From the NCBI GenBank assembly GCA_039029315.1, contig JBCCGK010000060.1, forward strand, positions 1 through 64,000: 64,000 nt of DNA, written 5' to 3'. The position numbers were made by a program, and so were the translations under genes. Numbering within the stretch: the first letter of the stretch is position 1; every line of letters starts with the position of its first letter. This document shows positions 53,448 to 61,108 of the stretch, piece by piece. The DNA is from JBCCCJ01 sp039029315. GTDB taxonomy: Bacteria > Bacteroidota > Bacteroidia > J057. The notes under the pieces are model-generated. The model did no database searches and was not told the DNA's origin. It was given only the letters and a program-made list of their open reading frames with translations.

Positions 53448-53663
53448 TTATAGTTGTTCAATCTTAATCACGTTGACTTGCTGGCCCCACATAAAAATAC
53501 CAAATCCATTGGCGGGTGTCACCTCAGCTTTCACCTTCAGACCTTCCTGTTGAAAAGTCTCAGGTAAATGTTCGTTGGGGGTATATTTCTGCCCATCATC
53601 TCCTTCAATTCCCCAAAAGCCACCAGAAAGATCTACATAGGTAATGGTACCAGTTATTTTCAT
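53448..53663 (-). CDS. Small conserved protein, 'GFWGIEGDDG' type
   Basis: 71 residues, no signal peptide, all beta by pattern. 'GGFWGIEGDDGQKYTPNEHLP', 'FQQEGLKVKAEV' and 'MWGQQVNVIKIEQL' (read in parts) follow a layout I recall from small Bacteroidota proteins and lipoprotein domains: a Gly-Phe-Trp-Gly-Ile strand, an Asp-Asp-Gly turn, Leu-Pro, then a Trp-Gly near the end. An OB-like barrel is likely. No function is known to me. It is upstream of the subtilase but separated by its own terminator. Confidence 0.75.
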   Translation of the reverse strand: MKITGTITYVDLSGGFWGIEGDDGQKYTPNEHLPETFQQEGLKVKAEVTPANGFGIFMWGQQVNVIKIEQL

Positions 53664-53938
53664 AGGCTACAATGCATTTTTATTCAGGTACGAAAAATAA
53701 GATTCACGGTTTCAAAATTCTTGCACCTACTCTTATCAATTCTTACCCTTATTCTTCTCGAAGATACGATTTTTTTCAATAAGTGTTCAACTAAGATTTT
53801 TGTGCAAACCTTACGACCATCTCAACATGAGAAAGGGGCGGAAAGAAGAAAATTGTGCCATCTGTTTCCTCCTTTCGGCATGCAATATTCGTCTTTTCTG
53901 AGCTTGGGAAGTGATTGGCAGCACAGTCAGGTGCTCGC

Positions 53939-55156
53939 CTAGATCAATATCCCTGCGATACTGGCAGTGATCCAGGATGCCAAAGCACCTCCGACCATGG
54001 CTTTGAGTGCAATTTTGGAAATGTCCTTTTTTCGGCTGGGTGCAATGCCGCCGATACCTCCCATCTGTATGCCGATAGAAGCAAAATTGGCAAATCCACA
54101 CAAGGCATAGCTGGCAATGATGGCAGTGCGATCAGACAACAAATTATCTGCACGGATCACGCTCAAGTCTTTATAGGCGATGAGTTCTGTCAAGACGATC
54201 TTTTCCCCTAATAAGGTTCCCAAGACCCCGGCTTCCTCCCAGGGAGCTCCCATACACCAGGCGAGTGGTCGGAAGATAAATCCAAAGACTTCTGACAATG
54301 AGGTATTCACAAAACTTAGTAAGCCATCTACCATGGCGATCATGGCGACAAAGGCAATCAGCATCGCCCCAATGTTTGCAGCCAGTTTCAATCCATCTGT
54401 TGCCCCATCACCTAATGCTTCCATAGGGTTATCTGCGGTTTTTTCTACTGAAACTTTCAAGGTTCCCTTGGTTTCGGATTCTTCGGTCTCGGGATACATA
54501 ATCTTGGCAATCACGATGGCTGCCGGTGCACTCATGATTGAGGCAGCCATGAGGTGACCTGCAATACCAGGAATATCACTCAGCATGGCAACATAGATCG
54601 CCATGACCCCCCCTGCCACTGTCGCAAATCCCCCGACCATGATGGTCATGATTTCGGATTTGGTCATGCCTTTGACATAGGGTCGGACCAAAAGCGGGGC
54701 CTCTGTTTGGCCAACAAAAATACTCCCTACTACACTCAAGGTTTCTGATCCACTGGTCCCCATTGCCTTCTGAACGCCCTTGGCGATGATCCGAACAATA
54801 AATTGCATTATGCCAAGATGATATAAGACCGCTATCAGGGAGGAAAAGAAGATGATGGTTGGCAACACCCTGACAGCAAAATTGATGAGTGGCACTTCTA
54901 CTTGATCGGTAACAAAGGAGGCAAACAAAAAATCTCCCCCCTTATCTGAAAAGGCCAGCAGATTTTTGATCAATCCATCAAAGAACTCAAAAAATGGAAG
55001 ACCAATGGGAGTTTTGAGAATAAAAAGAGCAAATAGGAGCTGTAATCCGAGTCCGGTCACAACCAACCTATAATCAATTTTGCTTCGATTGTTGCTCAGC
55101 AGATAGGCGACTCCTAATAAAACAACGATTCCGATAATTCCGGTAAATCTTTCCAT
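53939..55156 (-). CDS. nupC: NupC-type concentrative nucleoside transporter
   Basis: 405 residues, the length of bacterial concentrative nucleoside transporters. About ten membrane segments. The CNT hallmarks are 'SIFVGQTEAPLLVRPYVKGM' and, in the second half, 'GEKIVLTELIAYKDL' and 'SYALCGFANFASIGIQMGGIG', which form the two hairpins and the nucleoside/cation-binding sites. It imports nucleosides with H+ or Na+ at the inner membrane, which could feed the nucleoside phosphorylase at 25365. A strongly structured segment lies upstream at 55201-55369. Confidence 0.93.
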   Translation of the reverse strand: MERFTGIIGIVVLLGVAYLLSNNRSKIDYRLVVTGLGLQLLFALFILKTPIGLPFFEFFDGLIKNLLAFSDKGGDFLFASFVTDQVEVPLINFAVRVLPTIIFFSSLIAVLYHLGIMQFIVRIIAKGVQKAMGTSGSETLSVVGSIFVGQTEAPLLVRPYVKGMTKSEIMTIMVGGFATVAGGVMAIYVAMLSDIPGIAGHLMAASIMSAPAAIVIAKIMYPETEESETKGTLKVSVEKTADNPMEALGDGATDGLKLAANIGAMLIAFVAMIAMVDGLLSFVNTSLSEVFGFIFRPLAWCMGAPWEEAGVLGTLLGEKIVLTELIAYKDLSVIRADNLLSDRTAIIASYALCGFANFASIGIQMGGIGGIAPSRKKDISKIALKAMVGGALASWITASIAGILI

Positions 55157-55200
55157 GTAGATAGGTTCGTAGATAGTTTAGTAGGTATGCGAGTTCTTTT

Positions 55201-55369
55201 AACAGGGAAAAATTACCATAGATCGCGCAAAGCACCAAATTATCCCTGTTTGTAAGAGTCAGGAGGCTCATAAGGAGGGCCTTGGGGCTAGTCGCAAACC
55301 TCGAGTCTTCTCTGCCTGACTCTCTTCCCTGCCAAACAACATCTGCTTTCGTGTCTTTCGAAGGCAGAT
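55201..55369 (-). promoter_or_regulatory. Structured leader upstream of nupC
   Basis: Three hairpins in a row: AACAGGGA/TCCCTGTT (55201-55208, 55243-55250), GAGTCAGG/CCTGACTC (55256-55263, 55315-55322) and ATCTGC/GCAGAT with inner TTCG/CGAA (55341-55369). All are perfect in the arms. They precede the nupC start at 55156 on its transcript. I do not recognise a known riboswitch class. A repeat element is an alternative. Confidence 0.45.
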
Positions 55370-55422
55370 TCACAATTTATGTACCCGCATCTCCCCTCTT
55401 CACCAAAAAGTCTGTCTCCTGC

Positions 55423-55917
55423 TTACCAGCAGATCTTCTGTTCCATCGCCACTGCTTCCTGCTCCAATGGACCGTAGGGATATCCCGTTGTCAGGCATTC
55501 ATGTAAATAGGCTCTCAAAAATTCTTCTATTCCCCCAAACCTCTCATACTGCATCGTATGGGTCATCTCATGAACCACAAGGCGTCTTTGGTTCCAACAA
55601 TCAGATCGAATATAGATCCCATATCGGAAGCTAATGCCTACCGTATGCGGAGAGATCAGATTGGTGAGCTTCAGTCCGGCCTTCAGCACAGGGTGGGTTG
55701 GCAAGGGAATCCGCTCCACCTTCATGAGGCGAACCCGATCGATCTGTTTGATTCCGATCTCATAGGCGTCAAGCTGTTGGTCCATAGATAAGGGGACACC
55801 TTCTTGCTCAATCATCCTTTCCTGCTCCTCCACCCAATGTGTCACCATGGGTAAGAGAATATCAAATTGACTCAGAAGTCTGCCAAATTTTTCCATCTTA
55901 TGACTGATTTCGGACAT
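55423..55917 (-). CDS. HExxH metallopeptidase-like protein
   Basis: 164 residues, no signal peptide. 'RRLVVHEMTHTMQYERFGG' gives HEMTH with a following Gln-Tyr, and 'GPLEQEAVAME' about 25 residues later offers the third-ligand Glu. This His-Glu-x2-His-x2-Gln-Tyr layout also occurs in the secreted protein at 44804 and recalls small gluzincin-like proteins. The start codon lies 20 bases inside the end of the upstream SARA-C-like gene, so the two are translationally coupled and probably act together. Whether it is a peptidase is untested. Confidence 0.8.
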   Translation of the reverse strand: MSEISHKMEKFGRLLSQFDILLPMVTHWVEEQERMIEQEGVPLSMDQQLDAYEIGIKQIDRVRLMKVERIPLPTHPVLKAGLKLTNLISPHTVGISFRYGIYIRSDCWNQRRLVVHEMTHTMQYERFGGIEEFLRAYLHECLTTGYPYGPLEQEAVAMEQKICW

Positions 55918-57292
55918 TCACAATGACTTGAAAAGGGATAGGATCCGTCTTGCTCGGAAACGCTTCAATCTGCAATAGCGCATCATAAACAGCTTGCAAA
56001 CAATCATCCGCCTGCTCAAAGCCTTCAGAGGCCAAGTCTAACTCAACCTCTTTGTCAGGATGAAGGGTAATGGATAGACGCAACCGACCGCTGACCTCTG
56101 GATATGCTTCCAGACTCGTAATTATGGCATGTTCAAGCGTATAGATCAGATCTGACAAATTGTTCAAATCCAGATTTTTTTCCACGGTCTCTTCATCCGT
56201 GAGCAGGTGAATATGATCTACATGAATGGGTGCTTTTTCTGCCATCTCCCCTTTGGGCTGATACTGGACAGTTTCTCCTGCTTCTCGCCATGTCATCTCA
56301 AAGGAATAGGTCTGGTCAGTGTGAAAGGACACGGCTCTTTCATTCAAAAATGCCTGCCAAAAGTCTTCCCACTCCCCATCTGTAAGCATGAGACAAAAGC
56401 CATCTTCGACAATTTTGCTGCTATAATGATCCTGACCTGCAACAAGCATCAAAGAACAACCACTGAGTACTGAACCATCTCCTCCCGGAGGACTGATCGC
56501 CTGTGGTCCATTCTCAGGTGCATCAAAACTATAAGTCAGGCAGGCATTTGCTTGCGGGTCCAAAGAAGGGAAAAGGGCGACAGCTTCATTCGTGGATAAT
56601 TTGTCCATTGTCAAAAAAGCTGGTACATTTCCTTTTGGAGCTGTCCACCGAATCCTGTTTCGGCTCAGGCTGAGATGGGCACTTCCAATAGACAGACATT
56701 TCATATGCCCCAGGACTGATTGCTGCATCATCTGCTGTATTGGCAGTTCTTTTCTTTGGAGATCTGACCAATATGGAAATGGATAATAGGCAAACTGCTT
56801 CCCTAACATCGACAGGATTCGCATGGCGCCTACCTCTTGAATCACTTGTACCTCTGAAGCTGATAACAAGATCACACTCAGGCAGGGATCAGGAAACAAA
56901 TGAGACAGATGCGCAGGGGGAGACACATAGATCACCCCTTTCCATCCCAAAACATCTCTTGCCCCGAACTGCGTGATATCGCCACGATCTACGATCTGTC
57001 CTTTTTGTGCATAGGCATAGATGGTATTGACAAAATGAATGGGTTCTGGAGGCAGTTCTTCATAGCGCTGCTCCTCGTTTTTAAGAACAAAAAACACCTC
57101 CTTTTGGCCAATCGCAGCCAGGCCCTTGCTGAGATAAGCCACTGTTGGTATCTGTTTGTTTGTCCCCATGATTTGGACCTCATGCAGAAAAACCTCAACA
57201 GAGAGTTCTCCGGGGATCAATTCGATGGTTTGCGGAAAAGTGAGCGTGGGATCAGGAGGGTTCTTTTTTTTGCGTCTTCGAAATAGGTTCAT
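55898..57292 (-). CDS. SARA/endofin C-terminal domain (DUF3480)-like protein
   Basis: 464 residues from the ATG at 57292 (an ATG at 57349 adds 19). A basic start (MNLFRRRKKK) and no signal peptide, so cytoplasmic. Residues 45-460 follow the order of landmarks I recall from the C-terminal region of eukaryotic SARA and endofin (ZFYVE9/ZFYVE16; DUF3480, PF11979): 'YLSKGLAAIGQKEV' (53-66), 'KGQIVDRGDITQF' (97-109), 'GAMRILSMLGKQF' then 'YYPFP' (155-173), 'GCSLMLVAG' then 'SSKIVEDGFCLMLTDG' (278-307), 'RLRLSITL' (393-400), and the closing 'IPFQVIVNV'. No FYVE zinc finger is present. The match is from memory and needs a profile search. Coupled to the HExxH gene and divergent from MoxR. Confidence 0.72.
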   Translation of the reverse strand: MNLFRRRKKKNPPDPTLTFPQTIELIPGELSVEVFLHEVQIMGTNKQIPTVAYLSKGLAAIGQKEVFFVLKNEEQRYEELPPEPIHFVNTIYAYAQKGQIVDRGDITQFGARDVLGWKGVIYVSPPAHLSHLFPDPCLSVILLSASEVQVIQEVGAMRILSMLGKQFAYYPFPYWSDLQRKELPIQQMMQQSVLGHMKCLSIGSAHLSLSRNRIRWTAPKGNVPAFLTMDKLSTNEAVALFPSLDPQANACLTYSFDAPENGPQAISPPGGDGSVLSGCSLMLVAGQDHYSSKIVEDGFCLMLTDGEWEDFWQAFLNERAVSFHTDQTYSFEMTWREAGETVQYQPKGEMAEKAPIHVDHIHLLTDEETVEKNLDLNNLSDLIYTLEHAIITSLEAYPEVSGRLRLSITLHPDKEVELDLASEGFEQADDCLQAVYDALLQIEAFPSKTDPIPFQVIVNVRNQS

Positions 57293-57319
57293 GCGTAACA
57301 ATTGGGATGTGTATACAAA

Positions 57320-57346
57320 AAGGTTTCTCCAACAGGAGAAAACCTT
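57320..57346 (-). promoter_or_regulatory. Attenuator-like hairpin upstream of the SARA-C-like gene
   Basis: AAGGTTTCTCC (57320-57330) pairs with GGAGAAAACCTT (57335-57346) with a one-base bulge and a 4-base loop. On the minus strand the stem is followed by TTT. It lies 28 bases ahead of the ATG at 57292, where a terminator-like stem could control entry into the gene. Confidence 0.38.
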
Positions 57347-57461
57347 CAAATCAAGTACGTCATTCTATAAGCTTAAATCAAATTTGGGCTTGCTGCGACA
57401 AGGAAGGCTCTGCATAAATGCTTCATTGGCATTTCCCCTTCAAAAATCCGTTATTCGCAGC

Positions 57462-58355
57462 ATGAATCATCAGGCGCTAACTCGCATACAGGAGATGCTC
57501 TCGGGGCAGGGCTATATCACCGAATCCAGCATCGTGATGTCCATTTATTTGGCGATGAAGTTGGGAAAACCTCTATTGGTTGAAGGACCGGCTGGCGTAG
57601 GAAAAACAGAAATCGCCAAAGTCATGGCCAAAGCCCTGGACACAGATCTGATTCGGCTGCAATGTTATGAAGGCCTGGATGCAACTCATGCGCTATATGA
57701 GTGGAATTATCAACGCCAGCTTCTTCATTTGAAACTGGATGAAAACAGCACAAAGTCATTAGAGGAAAAAGAAAAGACCCTTTTCAGCGACACCTTTTTG
57801 CTCAAAAGACCGCTTCTTCAAGCAATTACTCATCACAAAGCACCTGTGTTGTTGATCGATGAAGTAGATCGATCTGATGAGGAATTCGAAAGTTTCTTCT
57901 TGGAAGTCTTGTCTGATTGGCAAATCACCATCCCGGAAATCGGGACCATCCAAGCCACACATATCCCTCATGTGGTGGTGACCAGCAATCGAGTGCGCGA
58001 ATTATCCGAAGCGCTGAGACGACGATGCTTGTATTTATATATCGATTATCCTGCCTTTGACAAAGAATTGGCGATTGTGCAAGGAAAGGTTCCAGACATA
58101 GATGAGCAACTTGCTGCACAGATTTGCACCTTCATGGCCGAGGTTCGACAGATGCGTCTGGAGAAGGTTCCAGGGGTTGCGGAGACCCTGGATTGGGCCA
58201 TGGCCCTTGCCTCCCTTCATATCGATCATCTGGACAAACAAATTGTGGAAGACACCTTGGGTGTCGTTCTGAAGGACTGGCAAGATATTCGGCAAACCAG
58301 TCTCTCCCTCTCTGAACTACTGGAAAGAACAGGCGTGGTGTCAAAGTTGGACTAA
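57462..58355 (+). CDS. MoxR-family AAA+ ATPase
   Basis: 298 residues from the ATG at 57462; the reading open from 57156 runs antisense through the neighbour and is not the start. Walker A 'VEGPAGVGKTE' (40-50), Walker B 'PVLLIDEVDRSDEEFE', sensor 1 'VVVTSNRVRELSEALRRRC' with the arginine finger, and the C-terminal lid. This is the CoxD/MoxR layout. MoxR ATPases usually activate metal- or complex-dependent targets together with a VWA-domain partner; no such gene is adjacent. The divergent partner is the SARA-C-like gene (169-base shared gap). Shikimate kinase follows by 54 bases. Confidence 0.9.
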   Translation: MNHQALTRIQEMLSGQGYITESSIVMSIYLAMKLGKPLLVEGPAGVGKTEIAKVMAKALDTDLIRLQCYEGLDATHALYEWNYQRQLLHLKLDENSTKSLEEKEKTLFSDTFLLKRPLLQAITHHKAPVLLIDEVDRSDEEFESFFLEVLSDWQITIPEIGTIQATHIPHVVVTSNRVRELSEALRRRCLYLYIDYPAFDKELAIVQGKVPDIDEQLAAQICTFMAEVRQMRLEKVPGVAETLDWAMALASLHIDHLDKQIVEDTLGVVLKDWQDIRQTSLSLSELLERTGVVSKLD

Positions 58356-58409
58356 GGGGTTCCTGCGTCCTGAACAGGGAGTTGTGTGTAATTTTTGAGA
58401 ATCATTGGC

Positions 58410-58910
58410 ATGAACATCTTTTTGATTGGGTTTATGGGGGCGGGAAAGACCACACTTGGAAAACTGGTGGCGGAGCAACTGGACTATTCATTTTTGGATT
58501 TGGATGATCTGATTGAGGAACGGGAAGGGAGGTCTGTCCAGGAGATATTTGCTCAGGAAGGGCAACAGCTGTTTCGAGAGAAAGAACATGCAGCTCTACA
58601 AGCCACCGGGGATTTACATGGGCAGTATCTCATCGCTTGCGGAGGAGGCACTCCCTGCTTCCACAACAATATGTCTCTCATCAATCGATTGGGAACCTCT
58701 GTCTATCTTCAGACCAATCCTGCCGAACTCGCCAGACGGCTGATCCCCTACAAGTCCCACAGACCCTTGATCAGTCATATCCCAGATCTGGAACTAGCTT
58801 CCTTCATTTCCTCTCTTCTGAGTCAAAGAGAGGAATTTTATCTCCAGGCCCGACTCATTCTGACATCAGACAATCCATCTCCTGATGACTTGATTGCATT
58901 GTTAAGGTAG
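58410..58910 (+). CDS. aroK: Shikimate kinase
   Basis: 166 residues from the ATG at 58410 (58395 adds five). Walker A 'GFMGAGKTTLGK', the shikimate-binding Asp and Arg in 'FLDLDDLIEE' and 'LFREKE', the 'ACGGGTPCF' loop and the lid 'HRPLI'. It phosphorylates shikimate with ATP in aromatic amino acid synthesis. Full-length and cytoplasmic. Sits right after the MoxR gene on the same strand; no other aro gene is in the window. Its stop is three bases from the stop of the convergent 88-aa gene. Confidence 0.95.
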   Translation: MNIFLIGFMGAGKTTLGKLVAEQLDYSFLDLDDLIEEREGRSVQEIFAQEGQQLFREKEHAALQATGDLHGQYLIACGGGTPCFHNNMSLINRLGTSVYLQTNPAELARRLIPYKSHRPLISHIPDLELASFISSLLSQREEFYLQARLILTSDNPSPDDLIALLR

Positions 58911-58913
58911 CGA

Positions 58914-59180
58914 TTATTGGTACCAAACTCTGATCACCTGATACCAACTGGTTCTACCTTCACTTCCTGTTATCAAACTGGTGTCTTCACTTCCTTCTTC
59001 GGCGGGATCGTGGATGTTCGGGAGTACTACGGTCTCGATATTGATGATGTTGGCGGAGGGATTCTCCCTTTCCCATTCATTGATTTGTTCTAGTACGCGA
59101 TCCAGGGATTCATATTTTTCTCGTCGAAATATATTCCCTGCAACAAGTTTTTCTGGCACAAAATCCTTAAAGTCAATCAT
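58914..59180 (-). CDS. Small acidic protein, function unknown
   Basis: 88 residues, no signal peptide. A helical N-terminal half ('YESLDRVLEQINEWERENP') and a beta C-terminal half ('INIETVVLPN', 'SWYQVIRVWYQ') give the appearance of a small alpha/beta protein that handles an ordinary 'sum of squares' fold, but I do not recognise it. Codon use matches neighbours. No partner is apparent; it lies convergent to aroK. Confidence 0.6.
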   Translation of the reverse strand: MIDFKDFVPEKLVAGNIFRREKYESLDRVLEQINEWERENPSANIINIETVVLPNIHDPAEEGSEDTSLITGSEGRTSWYQVIRVWYQ

Positions 59181-59306
59181 AGGTGCTGGTTCATAAAGTT
59201 ATCTGTAATTCCCCCTTATGTGTATCAAATTCTGTTCCTGTACAGAAATGGGAATTGAGTTTCACACAGTCTTTGATCAAAGGGAGTAAAGCGTCCTTCT
59301 TTTTCT

Positions 59307-60167
59307 TCAATATTTATCAAAGAATTCCCAAATTTTCTCAGAAGCATTGAGTTCTGCTGATTCATTGAACAATACATTGGGCCACTCATGACCAAAACTC
59401 GAACTTCGGTAATACCATACTTCCTGTCCGGTACTGTCATTTTTTGAGACATATGCCGTCGTCTTGTCAGATAGATGAAGCGTATCAGTGGAAGAACACT
59501 GATTCACCTTCACCCAATACCGCATCACAGAATCCATTTCGGGAGCACCTCCCCAACCACCATCAGATGCCATGCTCCCATCAATAGGAACAATCTCATC
59601 TGTTTCACTCGAAATTTGTAGCATTGGCATGGCTGTCTCAGGATTGCAGCTTGCCCAACTTTGGCCACTGATGGTTCCCACAACACTTGCCCCGGCTCTG
59701 AAAACCTCTGAGGTTTTGCATGCCAGGGTATAGGTCATGAAGCCGCCATTGGATAGGCCGCATACAAAGGTTCTGGCAGGATCAAATTGATAGGTTGTCT
59801 GCAAATATCTGGTAAGCGAGAGCAGGAATCCCACATCATCAGTCTCACTGATGCTCAAATCTGCATTCCAGTGAGGAATTCCCTGCTCATCCGGCGTGCC
59901 CTGGGGATAGCAGACTGCAAATTGATGTTGATCCGCCAATGGATCGAACATGGCATAGGCTTGCATCTCGTGTGCTTTCATCGTATACCCATGCAGGACG
60001 AGCAGCAAGGGACGATTGGCAGGCAGTCCCTCAGGAATATGAATCAGATAGTCCCGACTCGTCCCTTCATGATCAAAGGAGGTATAACTTGGTGCGCAGG
60101 AACTGCCAAGCACAAGTAGTACAAGAAGCAGAGAAAATATTGGTTGAAAGAACATCAAATTTCGCAT
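59307..60167 (-). CDS. LpqC/PHB-depolymerase-like lipoprotein esterase
   Basis: 286 residues from the ATG at 60167 (an upstream frame to 60308 is not supported). Lipobox 'LGSSC' with Cys24, so it is a lipoprotein, unlike its two relatives at 8745 and 10039. Catalytic features are the same: 'LLLVLHGYTMKAHEMQAY', 'CGLSNGGFMTY' with Ser139, and 'SSFGHEWPNV' with the His. The acid lies in 'SSETDEIVPI'. It likely removes acyl groups from polymers at the envelope. Upstream on the same strand is a dehalogenase-like hydrolase 28 bases away. Confidence 0.87.
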   Translation of the reverse strand: MRNLMFFQPIFSLLLVLLVLGSSCAPSYTSFDHEGTSRDYLIHIPEGLPANRPLLLVLHGYTMKAHEMQAYAMFDPLADQHQFAVCYPQGTPDEQGIPHWNADLSISETDDVGFLLSLTRYLQTTYQFDPARTFVCGLSNGGFMTYTLACKTSEVFRAGASVVGTISGQSWASCNPETAMPMLQISSETDEIVPIDGSMASDGGWGGAPEMDSVMRYWVKVNQCSSTDTLHLSDKTTAYVSKNDSTGQEVWYYRSSSFGHEWPNVLFNESAELNASEKIWEFFDKY

Positions 60168-60195
60168 GGGAATGAAGCTGTATGTGAAAGACTGC

Positions 60196-61089
60196 TCAGG
60201 ATGGATGTGATAATTGTTGGTAAAAATCAGACATGATCGTTGCGACGACTGTGGGTTTCTCTTCCTGGAGAAAATGTCCGCAGTCTGGTATAGAATAATT
60301 GCTGGCATGGGGAATCAGGGCATGAATGTGTTGGGTTGTCTCCTTTACCCTTGGCAGAATGCGATCCTTTTCTGCACAAATGAGGCAGGTAGGCGCGGAG
60401 ATATTGGCCAGGCCTTCAGCCACATCCTTGAATCCATTCATGTGTAGGCTGTGAGCACTCTTCAACAAGGACTTTCGGGCAGCACTATCATCAGATGTTC
60501 TCACAAATGGCGATTGGTAGCCTTCGAGAACTTCAGGAGTCAATATCGAATGGTCATGGATTCCCAATCGCATAGAGAAGCGGATTCCAGCAGGGCTGCT
60601 AAGCCATTTTCTAACGAGGGGCACAAGGGTCATCAAGACAAATAGCTTGACTCCCCAGGAAAATGGAGGGATGACAACCGTGTTCAGAATCACATAGCTG
60701 GCTACCTGCTCTCGATGCTGTTGTGCCCACCACAAACCGATGGGACCTCCCAAATCATGCACCACAAGATGAACTTTCTTGATGCCAAGTTGCGCGACAA
60801 ATTCGTCCAGTATTCGACCATGATAGCGAAAACTGAAGGAATCTCCAGGGTTCTTATCAGACTTCCCAAATCCAGGCAAGTCCAGTGCAATCACTCGGTG
60901 ATGCTTTGCCAATGGTTGCATCATCTTCCGGTACAAAAAAGAAGAGGTCGGCCATCCATGCAACAGCAGAATTGCTTCTTCTGAGGATTGCTTCCCCTCA
61001 CATTCAAGATAATGGAGCTGAATCTGTTCTTCTTTGAGCAGAATATAATGAGCGCGAATAGAGGAAGCCATAGTGGGAGTTAGTTGCAA
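60196..61089 (-). CDS. Haloalkane dehalogenase/epoxide hydrolase-like alpha/beta hydrolase
   Basis: 297 residues, no clear signal peptide. Features: oxyanion strand 'ILLLHGWPTSSFLYRKM', 'VIALDLPGFGKSDK', and the nucleophile elbow 'LVVHDLGGPIGLWWA' with Asp112 in place of Ser. An Asp nucleophile is the mark of haloalkane dehalogenases and epoxide hydrolases. The catalytic His is in 'IPDCGHFLQEEKP'. Substrate unknown. The gene is part of a minus-strand run with the esterase at 59307 and the lipoprotein at 61109. Confidence 0.87.
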   Translation of the reverse strand: MQLTPTMASSIRAHYILLKEEQIQLHYLECEGKQSSEEAILLLHGWPTSSFLYRKMMQPLAKHHRVIALDLPGFGKSDKNPGDSFSFRYHGRILDEFVAQLGIKKVHLVVHDLGGPIGLWWAQQHREQVASYVILNTVVIPPFSWGVKLFVLMTLVPLVRKWLSSPAGIRFSMRLGIHDHSILTPEVLEGYQSPFVRTSDDSAARKSLLKSAHSLHMNGFKDVAEGLANISAPTCLICAEKDRILPRVKETTQHIHALIPHASNYSIPDCGHFLQEEKPTVVATIMSDFYQQLSHPS

Positions 61090-61108
61090 GGGGTGTGGCT
61101 AAAGCTAG

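Noticed and set aside
53568..53942. 124-aa plus-strand frame
   Set aside because: Antisense to the 71-aa gene in part, no coherent fold, no promoter.
55201..55369. Known riboswitch (purine, preQ1, SAM, glycine, TPP)
   Set aside because: None of the conserved core sequences of these classes could be found in the leader; only the hairpins are supported.
57156..57461. Extended N-terminus of the MoxR gene
   Set aside because: The extension is antisense through the start of the SARA-C-like gene; the family begins at the ATG at 57462.
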